A stretch of DNA of 19,360 nt, from assembly GCA_018821685.1 (NCBI GenBank), contig JAHJLO010000090.1, positions 1 to 19,360 on the forward strand. Direction: 5' to 3'. The notes beneath the pieces were generated by a model. That model did no database searches. It was not told the DNA's origin and worked only from the letters and a program-made list of their open reading frames with translations. The translations under genes and the position numbers were made by a program. Positions 1 to 6,600 of the stretch are shown piece by piece (position 1 is the stretch's first letter; the number at the start of each line of letters is the position of its first letter). Source of the DNA: Patescibacteria group bacterium. Lineage in GTDB: Bacteria; Patescibacteriota; Minisyncoccia; Phycocordibacterales; UBA12079.

Positions 1-77
1 CCTAGAGAAGCATTTTTTCCTCCAACTATATGGACGTCTTTGTTGGTTAATTCTTTAAACCAGTATATATTTTTCAT
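1..77 (-). CDS. ppsA: Phosphoenolpyruvate synthase, N-terminal fragment (runs off left edge)
   Basis: Read from an ATG at 77-75 on the minus strand, 25 complete codons give MKNIYWFKELTNKDVHIVGG followed by KNASL, with no stop before the window edge. The pattern WF-x-EL-x4-D-x2-IVGGKNASLG is the typical amino terminus of PEP synthase (pyruvate, water dikinase), the start of its ATP-grasp-like nucleotide-binding domain. The enzyme converts pyruvate, ATP and water to PEP, AMP and phosphate in the cytoplasm and feeds gluconeogenesis. There is no clear Shine-Dalgarno; a TATAAA box ends 9 nt before the ATG, matching the possible leaderless starts of other genes here. Only about 26 of roughly 800 residues are visible. 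The identification rests on this short but characteristic motif; pyruvate phosphate dikinase is a less likely alternative. Confidence 0.8.
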   Translation of the reverse strand, partial: MKNIYWFKELTNKDVHIVGGKNASL

Positions 78-86
78 ATCTTTCTA

Positions 87-126
87 TTTATATTTATAAA
101 AATTAAGTAAACTTCTTCCAATTATA
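87..126 (-). promoter_or_regulatory. Candidate -10 boxes for ppsA
   Basis: On the minus strand TATAAA (87-92) ends 9 nt before the ppsA ATG, and a perfect TATAAT lies further upstream (121-126). Neither has a good TTGACA-type -35 at 16-18 bp. The near box would give an almost leaderless mRNA; the far one a leader of about 36 nt. Confidence 0.35.
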
Positions 127-140
127 CAACATTAAATTTA

Positions 141-181
141 AAAAAGCTGTTGATACTCAGACGAGATATCAACAGCTTTTT
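141..181. terminator. Strong hairpin in the divergent ppsA / 277 intergenic region
   Basis: A perfect 15-bp stem (AAAAAGCTGTTGATA, 141-155, against 167-181) with an 11-nt loop has A-runs at its 5' base and T-runs at its 3' base, so it could terminate in either direction. It lies between two divergent genes, where a terminator has no obvious gene to serve. It may insulate the two promoters or end a short unannotated transcript. Confidence 0.6.
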
Positions 182-200
182 CTGTCTTTTAAATTTTTTC

Positions 201-229
201 TTGTTTTAAAAGATACTTTGTGATTTAAT
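201..229 (+). promoter_or_regulatory. Candidate promoter of the 277 gene
   Basis: TTGTTT (201-206), 17 bp, then TTTAAT (224-229). The -10 matches 5 of 6 consensus bases and the -35 matches 3 of 6. The predicted start near 236 leaves a leader of about 40 nt carrying an AGGAGG ribosome site at 266-271, 5 nt before the ATG. Confidence 0.4.
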
Positions 230-276
230 GAAACCCAGAAATAAACTAACTGCCCACACTAAAAAAGGAGGAGAGA

Positions 277-801
277 ATGAAGAAAAAAATTGATTTAGGT
301 ATAACCGTCGAAGATGTTTTAAAATTCTTTTGGCTAGCCAAAGAAAATGGCTGGGCAAGCGGAAAAGTGGATGTAAAAAAAGACCGCTTCAATCCAAATC
401 TGAAAAGAATTGTTTTTCAAAAAGAAAGATTTTTTTATCAAGATAAATATTGGGTAACACCAGTAAGTAATAGTTCCGCAGGAACGACAACAATCCTCTT
501 CCTTTATAACAGAATCTGGATACCTGTCTGGTGGATGTCTTATGGAGGCGAATATCCAAAAGAGGTTATTCCTTTTTTGAAAGAAGCTTTGATGGAAAAT
601 ATTCGCCTTAAACAATTTAAAGGAGGAAGGGGTCGTTGTTTTTTTGAAAATAGCAACTACCCAGACCTAACATACCTCAACGGAGATACTGGAGACTTTT
701 CTTCTTTCCGAGGAAGAGAATCAATTTATAAGGGATTTAATATTTCGTCAACCAAAAAAGAACTCGGCTTTCACACCTACCAAGGAATGAGTCTCATTTA
801 A
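277..801 (+). CDS. DUF5680-like protein of unknown function
   Basis: A 174-residue soluble protein without signal peptide or membrane segment. The order of features (FFWLAKENGWASG near the start, FFYQDKYW, then IPVWWMSYGGEYP, FLKEAL, a GGRG loop, NGDTGDFSSFRGRESIYKG and a final FHTYQGMSLI) resembles the DUF5680 family from memory: an early AK..(Y/W)ASG motif, a central VPVW.M.Y.G motif, FLKEAL, and a C-terminal F.G.E.IYY.G...Y...F.GG. That family has no established function. The start is well supported: AGGAGG at 266-271 lies 5 nt upstream. The gene is monocistronic, with a hairpin upstream and a strong terminator 23 nt downstream. Its only plus-strand company in the left half of the window is the 9744 gene. 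The family call is a pattern match and should be treated as moderate. Confidence 0.7.
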   Translation: MKKKIDLGITVEDVLKFFWLAKENGWASGKVDVKKDRFNPNLKRIVFQKERFFYQDKYWVTPVSNSSAGTTTILFLYNRIWIPVWWMSYGGEYPKEVIPFLKEALMENIRLKQFKGGRGRCFFENSNYPDLTYLNGDTGDFSSFRGRESIYKGFNISSTKKELGFHTYQGMSLI

Positions 802-823
802 TTTTCAGTTCTTTGTTTTTACT

Positions 824-859
824 AAAAAGGTCTCAGCTAAAGCTGAGACCTTTTTTTAT
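824..859 (+). terminator. Intrinsic terminator of the 277 gene
   Basis: A GGTCTCAGCT stem with an A-run before it and AGCTGAGACC followed by TTTTTTT after it (arms 824-838 and 841-855; the tight centre opens to a small CTAAAG or TAAA loop). It is symmetric enough to serve also the convergent glycerate kinase gene, whose stop lies just beyond. Confidence 0.85.
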
Positions 860-862
860 TTT

Positions 863-2245
863 CTAATTCTCCATTTCTTTATCCTCCTCCTGACTAACCT
901 CCTCGAACTCCGATTCATCATAGGACTCATCCTCCTGACCCAACAGTTGCCCCCCCTTCAAAATCATATAGAAATCAGCAACATTTGCTCCAGTTCTTCC
1001 AGTTCTAATATGCCCGCCGGCCTGTTTAAAAAATTCGAAAGAATCATTGCTATTTAAATATTTTTTGGTATCCAAACCTATATCAGTAGCTCGATTAAAC
1101 AATCGACTATCTCCAATGGCTCCCGCCATTTCGCTATTATCCCAACCGTCGGAGGCAGAACCAATAACGACCATATTATCTTTAATATGAGGTAATGCTC
1201 CTAAAACAAATTCTTGATTCCTTCCTCCTATACCACCACTTCCAGAAACCAAAACTGTCGTTTCCCCTCCCCAAAGATGACAACTATTTGGTAAGTATTC
1301 TTTGGTAGCTAATTTTTCTCCTAAAATCCGAGCCTCCCCTTCTAATTTTGTGTCTTCAATATAAGTGTTATAGCCCAAATCCTCGGCTTTCTTTTTCATA
1401 GTTTCTAAAGCAACTAAATTTGACCCCAACAAAATATTGGTGACTTTTTCAAAATATTTATCTTTTTTAGGCGTTTCTTTTAATTTAATTAGAAATCTTT
1501 CCTTTGAGGCTTCCATTTCATATTTTTTTAAAACTTCTTCAGCATCTTTTACGGTAGTTTTATCCATAACAGTGGGACCCGAAGCTATTACACTTAAATC
1601 ATCTCCAGGGACATCAGACAATATAAAAGAAACAACAGTTGCTGGATAAGCAATCTGAGCAAACTGCCCACCTTTTATTTCAGATATGTGTTTTCTTACA
1701 GTGTTTATTTCCGTAATATTTGCACCTTTTTTCATAAGTTCCTCAATAAAACGTTTTTGGTCTTCGTTATGAGACTGAAAAGGCAAACTCATAAGAGCGG
1801 AACCTCCTCCTGAAATAATAGTTAAAATGAGATCTTTTCCATTTGCGACTTTAATCAAATCGACGATTCTCTCTGTTACAAAAACATTTTTCTCCGACTG
1901 CAAAGGGTGGGTTCCTTCTTCAGAAATCATATTTTTGAAATTCCCCTTCTTAACATCAAGGACTATCCCGTTGGTTATTTTATCTCCAAGTATTTCTTCA
2001 AGAGCAGTTGCTGAACTAACCGCGCATTTTCCAACAGCAATAACAAAAACTCTTTCGTAGTCATCGAGACAGATCTTTTGATCAGCAACACAAATATGTC
2101 CATCTTTTAAAGTAATTTTTGAATGGATTAGTTTTTCAACAATAATTGATTCATAGCCTGTTTCCAAAATATCCAAAGAATCTCTCCTCAAGTCAGTAGC
2201 AGATAGTTGATCGATATTTTTTATTATTGGTAATTGAATTTTCAT
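863..2245 (-). CDS. Glycerate 2-kinase (DUF4147 + MOFRL family)
   Basis: A 460-residue cytoplasmic enzyme of the type II glycerate kinase family, which phosphorylates D-glycerate with ATP to 2-phosphoglycerate and so feeds lower glycolysis. Visible motifs: AVGKCA (70-75) with the Lys typical of the active site, GTHP (111-114), ISGGGSAL (144-151), NTVRKHISEIKGG (181-193), SDVPGDD (210-216), GGETTV (326-331), GGRNQE (340-345), ASDGWD (364-369) and TGRTGANVADF (415-425). The last five lie in the C-terminal MOFRL part. A strongly acidic tail of about 25 residues follows the last family motif and looks lineage-specific. AGGA lies 5 nt before the ATG, and a TAAAAT box (2254-2259) ends 8 nt before it. 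With PEP synthase at the left edge it suggests lower-glycolysis/gluconeogenesis metabolism, but the two are not in one operon. Confidence 0.93.
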   Translation of the reverse strand: MKIQLPIIKNIDQLSATDLRRDSLDILETGYESIIVEKLIHSKITLKDGHICVADQKICLDDYERVFVIAVGKCAVSSATALEEILGDKITNGIVLDVKKGNFKNMISEEGTHPLQSEKNVFVTERIVDLIKVANGKDLILTIISGGGSALMSLPFQSHNEDQKRFIEELMKKGANITEINTVRKHISEIKGGQFAQIAYPATVVSFILSDVPGDDLSVIASGPTVMDKTTVKDAEEVLKKYEMEASKERFLIKLKETPKKDKYFEKVTNILLGSNLVALETMKKKAEDLGYNTYIEDTKLEGEARILGEKLATKEYLPNSCHLWGGETTVLVSGSGGIGGRNQEFVLGALPHIKDNMVVIGSASDGWDNSEMAGAIGDSRLFNRATDIGLDTKKYLNSNDSFEFFKQAGGHIRTGRTGANVADFYMILKGGQLLGQEDESYDESEFEEVSQEEDKEMEN

Positions 2246-2253
2246 TTATTCCT

Positions 2254-2259
2254 ATTTTA
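2254..2259 (-). promoter_or_regulatory. -10 box just upstream of glycerate kinase
   Basis: TAAAAT on the minus strand ends 8 nt before the ATG, so initiation here would give a leaderless or nearly leaderless mRNA. No clear -35 is visible, and a short AGGA leaves Shine-Dalgarno use open. Confidence 0.35.
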
Positions 2260-2272
2260 ACATATATATTTT

Positions 2273-3238
2273 TTATATAGTTGTATAAAAAATATACCCT
2301 AAAAATAACAAGTACCCAGATAGCATAATAACCGCATTTTTCTTTGATAAAATATAATCGTCAATAATAAGGTATATAACCACAACAGTAGAAACCAAAA
2401 GACCTATAACAATACCAGCCCCACCAGCGACAACATCCACACTCTCTCCTATTAAAAGCGAGGCCAACAACAAAGGAAGTCCCAATGCAATTAAAATATT
2501 AAATATATTGGAACCAAAAACATGGGACAAAACTTCATCGGTACGACCTTGTCTCGCGTTAACAACAGCGATAATTGCGTCGGGGATTGAAGTTGCCACG
2601 GCTACAATTGAAAAACCGATAATAATAGCGGGGACTCCCATTAACTGAGAAAGTAAAATGGCTTGATGGGTTAAATAATAAGTAGCGACACCCATAACAA
2701 TTATATTAAAAAAAGCTATGACCATAGTAGAAACCACAGAAATCTTTTCTCCTAGAAGTTTTTTATGAACTTTCTGATATTTTTCAGTTTGTGAAATAAT
2801 CATATTTACATACCAAACATAGATGGCAATAAAAATTATTGAAAGAGCAAAACCCCATTCATTCGAATATAAAATAGCCGATAAAAAAACAAAGACAGAA
2901 ATACTATAAAACAAAGCATCCCGAGCCATAACTTCACGACCAACTCTAAAAACGACAGGTGAGACTAAAACAGCTAAACTTGGAATAATTAAAGTATTAA
3001 ATAGTACAGAACCAGCGATAGTTCCAACCCCAATAGAAAATTCTTTAAAAAACACGATTGAGAAAACACCGATCATCAACTCGGGAAGAGAGCTGGCGAC
3101 AGCATCTAACGTTGCACCCTTAACAGACCGCGGAAGATTAAAATACTCCCCTATTTCAGAAGAAGCAGTTGCAAATTTTTTCCCAGAAAAATAGATAATT
3201 AAACTGGTGATTAAGATGATTAAAATACTGTAAAACAT
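2273..3238 (-). CDS. Na+/Ca2+-exchanger-type cation antiporter (CaCA superfamily)
   Basis: A 321-residue membrane protein with about ten hydrophobic segments and the two inverted alpha repeats of the CaCA family: repeat 1 with ATLDAVASSLPELMIG (42-57) and GSVLFN (76-81), repeat 2 with VATSIPDAIIA (214-224) and FGSNIFNILIALG (241-253). The acidic residues Glu53 and Asp220 within the SLPE/SIPD motifs are the expected cation ligands. It should exchange Ca2+ or a related cation for Na+ or H+ at the cytoplasmic membrane. I start it at the ATG 3238-3236. An in-frame upstream extension to 3337 would run through the terminator hairpin at 3305-3334 and the promoter, and its residues do not look like a transporter amino terminus. 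No Shine-Dalgarno is correctly spaced; the promoter's -10 box ends 7 nt upstream, pointing to leaderless translation. Confidence 0.9.
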   Translation of the reverse strand: MFYSILIILITSLIIYFSGKKFATASSEIGEYFNLPRSVKGATLDAVASSLPELMIGVFSIVFFKEFSIGVGTIAGSVLFNTLIIPSLAVLVSPVVFRVGREVMARDALFYSISVFVFLSAILYSNEWGFALSIIFIAIYVWYVNMIISQTEKYQKVHKKLLGEKISVVSTMVIAFFNIIVMGVATYYLTHQAILLSQLMGVPAIIIGFSIVAVATSIPDAIIAVVNARQGRTDEVLSHVFGSNIFNILIALGLPLLLASLLIGESVDVVAGGAGIVIGLLVSTVVVIYLIIDDYILSKKNAVIMLSGYLLFLGYIFYTTI

Positions 3239-3245
3239 ACTTAAT

Positions 3246-3274
3246 AGTATAAACCCCCTCACCTTTCCCAGCAA
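3246..3274 (-). promoter_or_regulatory. Promoter of the antiporter gene, predicted leaderless
   Basis: On the minus strand TTGCTG (3269-3274), exactly 17 bp, then TATACT (3246-3251), ending 7 nt before the ATG at 3238. Transcription would begin at or within a base or two of the start codon. It lies between the upstream gene's terminator and this gene. Confidence 0.6.
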
Positions 3275-3304
3275 CACACCATGAGCCATAAAAAAGAAAT
3301 ACGA

Positions 3305-3334
3305 AAACCCTTGTCGCTTCTGCGACAAGGGTTT
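3305..3334 (-). terminator. Hairpin after the 3361-3918 gene
   Basis: A perfect 13-bp stem (AAACCCTTGTCGC and its complement) with an AGAA loop on the minus strand, followed by a short TTTT. It lies 27 nt after the stop codon. The T-run is short, so termination may be partial. Confidence 0.6.
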
Positions 3335-3360
3335 CAAAAACTCAAAAATGTTTAAAAAGA

Positions 3361-3918
3361 CTACTCTTCTTTTGAGATTATAAGATCTTTTCGTAATTTA
3401 ATCTCTATTTTGGACTCCTGAAAATCAAAAAAGGCTTTTTCTAGTTCATCAATAGCTCTTAATGAATTATCAAAAAACATTTTCAAATATTCATAATACT
3501 GAAAATAATCCCGAAGGGAAGGTTTGGTTTGTCTCACTCCTAAAAAATCATCCAAGGAGCTTTGGACCTGAGAAAGAGCTAAGAAACGTTTATCAGTAAC
3601 AGAAACACCACTATTTTTCAAGGATTTACTCGTATAACTCAAAAAAGACAACATTTTCTCATAATTCTTTTTGGAAGCTCTCCGGGCTAAAGACTCTAAA
3701 TTCGGGTCCATAGAAATAGCAACTTTTTTATCAATGTCATCACAAGACAAAGAACCTTTAACAGAGCGGAAAATCTTGACCCACAAAGCCCTTAAATATT
3801 CATCAGTCCTGTTATTTATATCTCGAATTATTGTAGTTTGGATATAAATGGCAAAAATAAAGATCATTAGCGAGAGAGAACATGATAAAACCTGAAAACT
3901 AGCTATTACCCAATTCAT
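3361..3918 (-). CDS. Unknown single-pass membrane protein with helical cytoplasmic or exported domain
   Basis: I do not recognise this 185-residue protein. From the chosen start (MNWVIASFQVLSC) residues about 3-27 form one hydrophobic segment. The rest is charged and predicted helical, without obvious catalytic motifs. It has two cysteines (in VLSCS and SLSCDD). The start was moved to the ATG at 3918-3916 because AAGGAGG (3924-3930) lies 5 nt upstream; the longer reading uses a TTG at 3945 without support. A candidate promoter at 3971-3999 would give a leader of about 45 nt, like those of the 277 and 9744 genes. A terminator hairpin follows. The cytoplasmic or external location of the C-terminal domain cannot be decided from the sequence. 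Confidence 0.7.
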   Translation of the reverse strand: MNWVIASFQVLSCSLSLMIFIFAIYIQTTIIRDINNRTDEYLRALWVKIFRSVKGSLSCDDIDKKVAISMDPNLESLARRASKKNYEKMLSFLSYTSKSLKNSGVSVTDKRFLALSQVQSSLDDFLGVRQTKPSLRDYFQYYEYLKMFFDNSLRAIDELEKAFFDFQESKIEIKLRKDLIISKEE

Positions 3919-3970
3919 TTTTTCCTCCTTAAAAAGTTTTTTCAATAAACACTTTAACTAACCTGCAAAA

Positions 3971-3999
3971 ATCTTAACTTGAACAGCAAAGAAAAGCAA
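3971..3999 (-). promoter_or_regulatory. Candidate promoter of the 3361-3918 gene
   Basis: TTGCTT (3994-3999), 17 bp, TAAGAT (3971-3976) on the minus strand. Predicted start near 3964, leader about 46 nt with AAGGAGG at 3924-3930. Confidence 0.45.
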
Positions 4000-4024
4000 T
4001 AAAAATATCAACAAAGACGAACTT

Positions 4025-4153
4025 AAAAATAACTCCAAATTTGCGTGCAGTCCGAGAAGGCTAGGAGCAAAAAGATGAGATGTACGTACTAGTACTTCGA
4101 ATGTTTTTGTGACGACGTCGACAAAGGATTGTGTTAAATTTGGAGTTATTTTT
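4025..4153 (-). repeat. 18-bp perfect inverted repeat around a 93-nt palindrome-rich core
   Basis: AAAAATAACTCCAAATTT at 4025-4042 is the exact reverse complement of 4136-4153. The right arm overlaps the helicase stop codon (4146-4148). On the minus strand the distal arm ends in TTATTTTTAAG, so the arms together could act as a terminator with a large apical insert. The core holds TACGTA, ACTAGT, AGTACT, TTCGAA, GACGTC and GTCGAC within 4083-4122, including the 10-bp palindrome GTACTAGTAC (4086-4095). No ORF is visible. Confidence 0.75.
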
Positions 4154-5801
4154 CTAAAAAAAGTCGAGCTAGGCGTATCTCGTCATAATCAAATTTATCT
4201 CCTAAGATTTCTTTTACTGGCGTCATTTTTGTATCTTTTGACTTCTTAAATGCTTTTATAATTTTTGCTAACCGAGTTTTTGGAATTTCTTTTTTGATAT
4301 AATCTAAATCTTTTTTATCGATACCATCGGCTTCTGGACCCCATTCCAGCATTTTTTCCAAATGATTAATAATCGTTCCCTCGGTCATGTCTCTTTCTTT
4401 TGCCATTTCTTTAATCGACAACTTATTACCAACCAAAATTTTTGTAACCTCATAGGTAGACATTTTTTTAACCTTTTCTTCTTCTGTAGACTCAACCTCT
4501 CCAATAAAATTTCTTTGCTTTTCATTCTTCTCCTTCTCAGAAATTTCACTCAACTCTCCTAGGGCGTATTCAGATGCCATTAAAAGTTCTTTATCTAATT
4601 CAAGAATTTCTTTATTAACTTCAAGAGCTATTTTATTTAAGCCCATCAAACGCAAACCTTCAAAAGACCTGATTCTTGAAAGAGCCACATAACCCATTCC
4701 TTCAACAAATGACTTCGATAGGTCTATTTCTGCCGCATCTAAGCTCATTCCCTGACTTTTGTGGATAGTAATTGCCCAAGCTAGGCGCAAAGGAATTTGT
4801 TTCAATTCTGCTTTAATTTTTCCTTCATCTTCAATTACCCAACTTTCTGGCTCAACTTCAATCTCTCTCCCATCATAAGTTTTAACAATAGGAAAATCCA
4901 TATTACTAAAACCAATTACTTTTCCAAGAGTTCCGTTGGTATACTTTTTCATGTGATTATTTTTCAAAAACATCACAATCGAACCCTCTTTCAATCTCAA
5001 TTTTTCCTGAGCCAAACAACTTTTTTTCAAAGACTCAACTAAGTTTTTTCTTCCTTTTGCAATCATTTGGTAAACTTTTAATTTACCTTCGACTTTATCC
5101 AACTCTTCATCATTTATTCTATCAATATCAGCATTGTGAGTATAAAGTTTAGTTGGAACAATATCCCCTTCAATTTTCTTTCGATATCTTGTCCTGAGCG
5201 GAGCGAGAACATCTTCCCCGACATTATTTCGTCGAATATTATTTAACAAGTCAACCAGAGCTCCATCTTCCTGTCGATGTTGCTCCTGAAGATAACAGAC
5301 CTTAAGCCCCATATTATTCCAAACTTCCGATTTGTTTATAAAACAAAATTCATTTGTATTTTTAGTGATAGGAGGAAGTTGGAAAAAATCACCAGACAAA
5401 ACAACCTGCATCCCCCCAAAAGGAGTATCAACTTGTTTGAAACCTCGGCAGACTTTATCAAGTAAATCAAACCGATGATAGTCTAACATAGAAACTTCGT
5501 CGATTATTAAAACCTTTGTATTCTGAAAACGCTTCGCCAAATATTGTTTTTGCAACAAAGCATCAAACTCCCATTCATCTAAATATTTCTTAATTCCAAT
5601 CCCTGCCCAAGAGTGAATGGTTGAGCCATTCATATGAGTGGCGGCAATTCCAGTCGAAGCTGTTACCCCAATAGTCACATCCTTTTCTTTTAAAAACTTA
5701 ATATATTGGTTAAGTAGATGTGTTTTACCCGACCCAGCAGCGCCAGTTAAATAGACATTATGCCCCATTTTTAAAATTTCCAACGCATCAGATTGTTTCA
5801 T
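4146..5801 (-). CDS. PIF1-like superfamily 1 DNA helicase with C-terminal HTH
   Basis: A 551-residue ATP-dependent helicase. Walker A is GAAGSGKT (20-27), motif Ia TASTGIAAT (47-55), the IIDEVSML Walker B motif near 99-106, then SGDFFQLPP, with AWAITIHKSQGMS and YVALSRIRSFEGL further on, all typical of PIF1/RecD-like helicases acting 5' to 3' on DNA. After a charged linker, the last ~110 residues (from STYEVTKILVGNKLSIKEMA) resemble the HTH_40 domain found at the C-terminus of some helicases. The ATG at 5801 gives MKQSDALEILKMGHNVYLTG, the usual start of this family; TATAAT ends 9 nt upstream. A GTG at 5837 preceded by AAAGGAGG 7 nt upstream would add 12 atypical residues and remains an alternative. 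It is separated from the PaaX-like gene by a conserved palindrome and a purine tract. Confidence 0.9.
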   Translation of the reverse strand: MKQSDALEILKMGHNVYLTGAAGSGKTHLLNQYIKFLKEKDVTIGVTASTGIAATHMNGSTIHSWAGIGIKKYLDEWEFDALLQKQYLAKRFQNTKVLIIDEVSMLDYHRFDLLDKVCRGFKQVDTPFGGMQVVLSGDFFQLPPITKNTNEFCFINKSEVWNNMGLKVCYLQEQHRQEDGALVDLLNNIRRNNVGEDVLAPLRTRYRKKIEGDIVPTKLYTHNADIDRINDEELDKVEGKLKVYQMIAKGRKNLVESLKKSCLAQEKLRLKEGSIVMFLKNNHMKKYTNGTLGKVIGFSNMDFPIVKTYDGREIEVEPESWVIEDEGKIKAELKQIPLRLAWAITIHKSQGMSLDAAEIDLSKSFVEGMGYVALSRIRSFEGLRLMGLNKIALEVNKEILELDKELLMASEYALGELSEISEKEKNEKQRNFIGEVESTEEEKVKKMSTYEVTKILVGNKLSIKEMAKERDMTEGTIINHLEKMLEWGPEADGIDKKDLDYIKKEIPKTRLAKIIKAFKKSKDTKMTPVKEILGDKFDYDEIRLARLFLEK

Positions 5802-5810
5802 GATTTGTAA

Positions 5811-5816
5811 ATTATA
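5811..5816 (-). promoter_or_regulatory. Consensus -10 box of the helicase gene
   Basis: A perfect TATAAT on the minus strand ends 9 nt before the ATG at 5801. No good -35 is seen. The position predicts a leader of about 0-3 nt. Confidence 0.45.
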
Positions 5817-5836
5817 ACATAACAAACACCAACCCA

Positions 5837-5869
5837 CTCCCCTCCCTCCTTTCTCTTCCTTTTTCCCCC
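5837..5869. other. 33-nt uninterrupted polypyrimidine/polypurine tract
   Basis: The plus strand has only C and T from 5837 to 5869, so the minus strand is an unbroken purine run with GGAGGGAGGGG and AAAGGAGG blocks. It lies between the helicase start and the palindrome at 5865-5898. It contains a Shine-Dalgarno-like AAAGGAGG for the alternative GTG start at 5837, or could act as a structural element. Confidence 0.6.
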
Positions 5870-5898
5870 ATTAAGAAACGATAGTTTCTTAATGGGGG
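5865..5898. repeat. Palindrome copy A (shared 29-bp core)
   Basis: Arms CCATTAAGAAAC and its complement around a GATA loop, extended at this copy to a 15-bp stem by C and G runs. Positions 5867-5895 are identical to 6514-6542. It lies 18 nt upstream of the helicase -35/-10 region's purine tract and 4 nt after the PaaX-like stop. No T-run follows on either strand, so it is not a standard intrinsic terminator. Confidence 0.85.
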
Positions 5899-5902
5899 GC
5901 TA

Positions 5903-6484
5903 CTAATTTAATAATCCAAAAAAACTTTTAATATGTAACTCGTTATCGATAGTTTCCGCAACAACAAATCTAACAAACTCTCGTGCTTCATATGTTTCTA
6001 TAATATAATCTATCTCATCTTTACAATCATAAGGGTGAATTAAAACACTTTTCTGAAATTCAAAAAAACCAATAGCTCTCAAGTGATTCCTCAAAACATC
6101 TCTAATTCTCTTTTTTCTTTCTGGCACATCAAATAAAACGATTCTCCATTTACCATCCCATTTTTTTGGTTTTTTAATTTTAATGTTATCAATATCATAG
6201 GTAATGGCTCTTTTTTTACCATCCTCAGATAATACGACGGTCATTCTACCATCCTTATCCTCTTTGTAATTAATAACCCTTGATTCATATAGAGTCTTAA
6301 TTGACCTTTTCAAATGTTTTTCATCAAAATTTTTAAGTTCATCATGAATTTCACCCAATATCTGAAATTGTTTTTTAGGACTTGCCGATAAACTTAAAGC
6401 AACTCCACCCAAAAGTAGAGTGACTAATCTTTTCTGGTTTTTACCCAACCTTATTCTTTTTAATTTTTTGTTAATTTTTACCAT
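5903..6484 (-). CDS. PaaX-like protein: winged helix plus Cas2-like-fold domain
   Basis: A 193-residue basic protein. After a Lys/Arg-rich start comes a hydrophobic stretch (LVTLLLGGVALSLSASP), then a winged-helix-like segment (about 40-85), then WRIVLFDVPERKKRIRDVLR and GFFEFQKSVLIHPYDC, the pattern of the PaaX central domain, which shares a ferredoxin-like fold with Cas2. PaaX proteins are transcriptional regulators; CPR copies are often labelled Cas2 but have the N-terminal DNA-binding part. No cas genes or CRISPR repeats occur here, so a regulator is preferred. I chose the ATG at 6484; the longer reading starts at a TTG (6505) with atypical residues. The gene sits between two identical 29-bp palindromes, upstream of itself and of the helicase gene, consistent with autoregulation (inference). 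Confidence 0.78.
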   Translation of the reverse strand: MVKINKKLKRIRLGKNQKRLVTLLLGGVALSLSASPKKQFQILGEIHDELKNFDEKHLKRSIKTLYESRVINYKEDKDGRMTVVLSEDGKKRAITYDIDNIKIKKPKKWDGKWRIVLFDVPERKKRIRDVLRNHLRAIGFFEFQKSVLIHPYDCKDEIDYIIETYEAREFVRFVVAETIDNELHIKSFFGLLN

Positions 6485-6513
6485 ACACAATCTAAACAAT
6501 AACAATTAATTCG

Positions 6514-6542
6514 CCCATTAAGAAACGATAGTTTCTTAATGG
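6514..6542. repeat. Palindrome copy B (shared 29-bp core)
   Basis: Same 29 bases as 5867-5895: 12-bp arms around GATA. It lies 30 nt upstream of the PaaX-like ATG and downstream of the -10-like box at 6571-6576, a position suited to an operator or leader hairpin. Confidence 0.85.
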
Positions 6543-6543
6543 T

Positions 6544-6576
6544 CTACAACCGAATATTTATTTCAGTTGTAGTATA
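6544..6576 (-). promoter_or_regulatory. Second small hairpin and -10-like box upstream of the PaaX-like gene
   Basis: CTACAAC (6544-6550) pairs with GTTGTAG (6566-6572) over a 15-nt loop. The right arm overlaps TATACT (6571-6576) read on the minus strand, a possible -10 giving a leader of about 80 nt that would contain palindrome B. No good -35 is seen; on the plus strand the hairpin is followed by a T-rich run. Confidence 0.35.
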
Positions 6577-6600
6577 TTTTTTATTTTTTTGAATTTTATA

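Noticed and set aside
3239..3337. Longer antiporter reading starting at 3337
   Set aside because: It would translate the upstream gene's terminator hairpin and the antiporter promoter.
4025..4153. A small transposable element with terminal inverted repeats
   Set aside because: No target-site duplication or transposase, and the right arm is part of the helicase stop region; a terminator with a long insert fits at least as well.
5802..5837. Helicase start at GTG 5837
   Set aside because: Although AAAGGAGG is 7 nt upstream, the 12 added residues are atypical and run through a perfect TATAAT; the ATG at 5801 matches the family amino terminus. Kept as an alternative only.
5903..6484. Cas2 of a CRISPR system
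   Set aside because: The protein has an N-terminal winged-helix-like part plus a PaaX-type Cas2-like fold, and no cas1, effector or repeat array is seen anywhere in the window.
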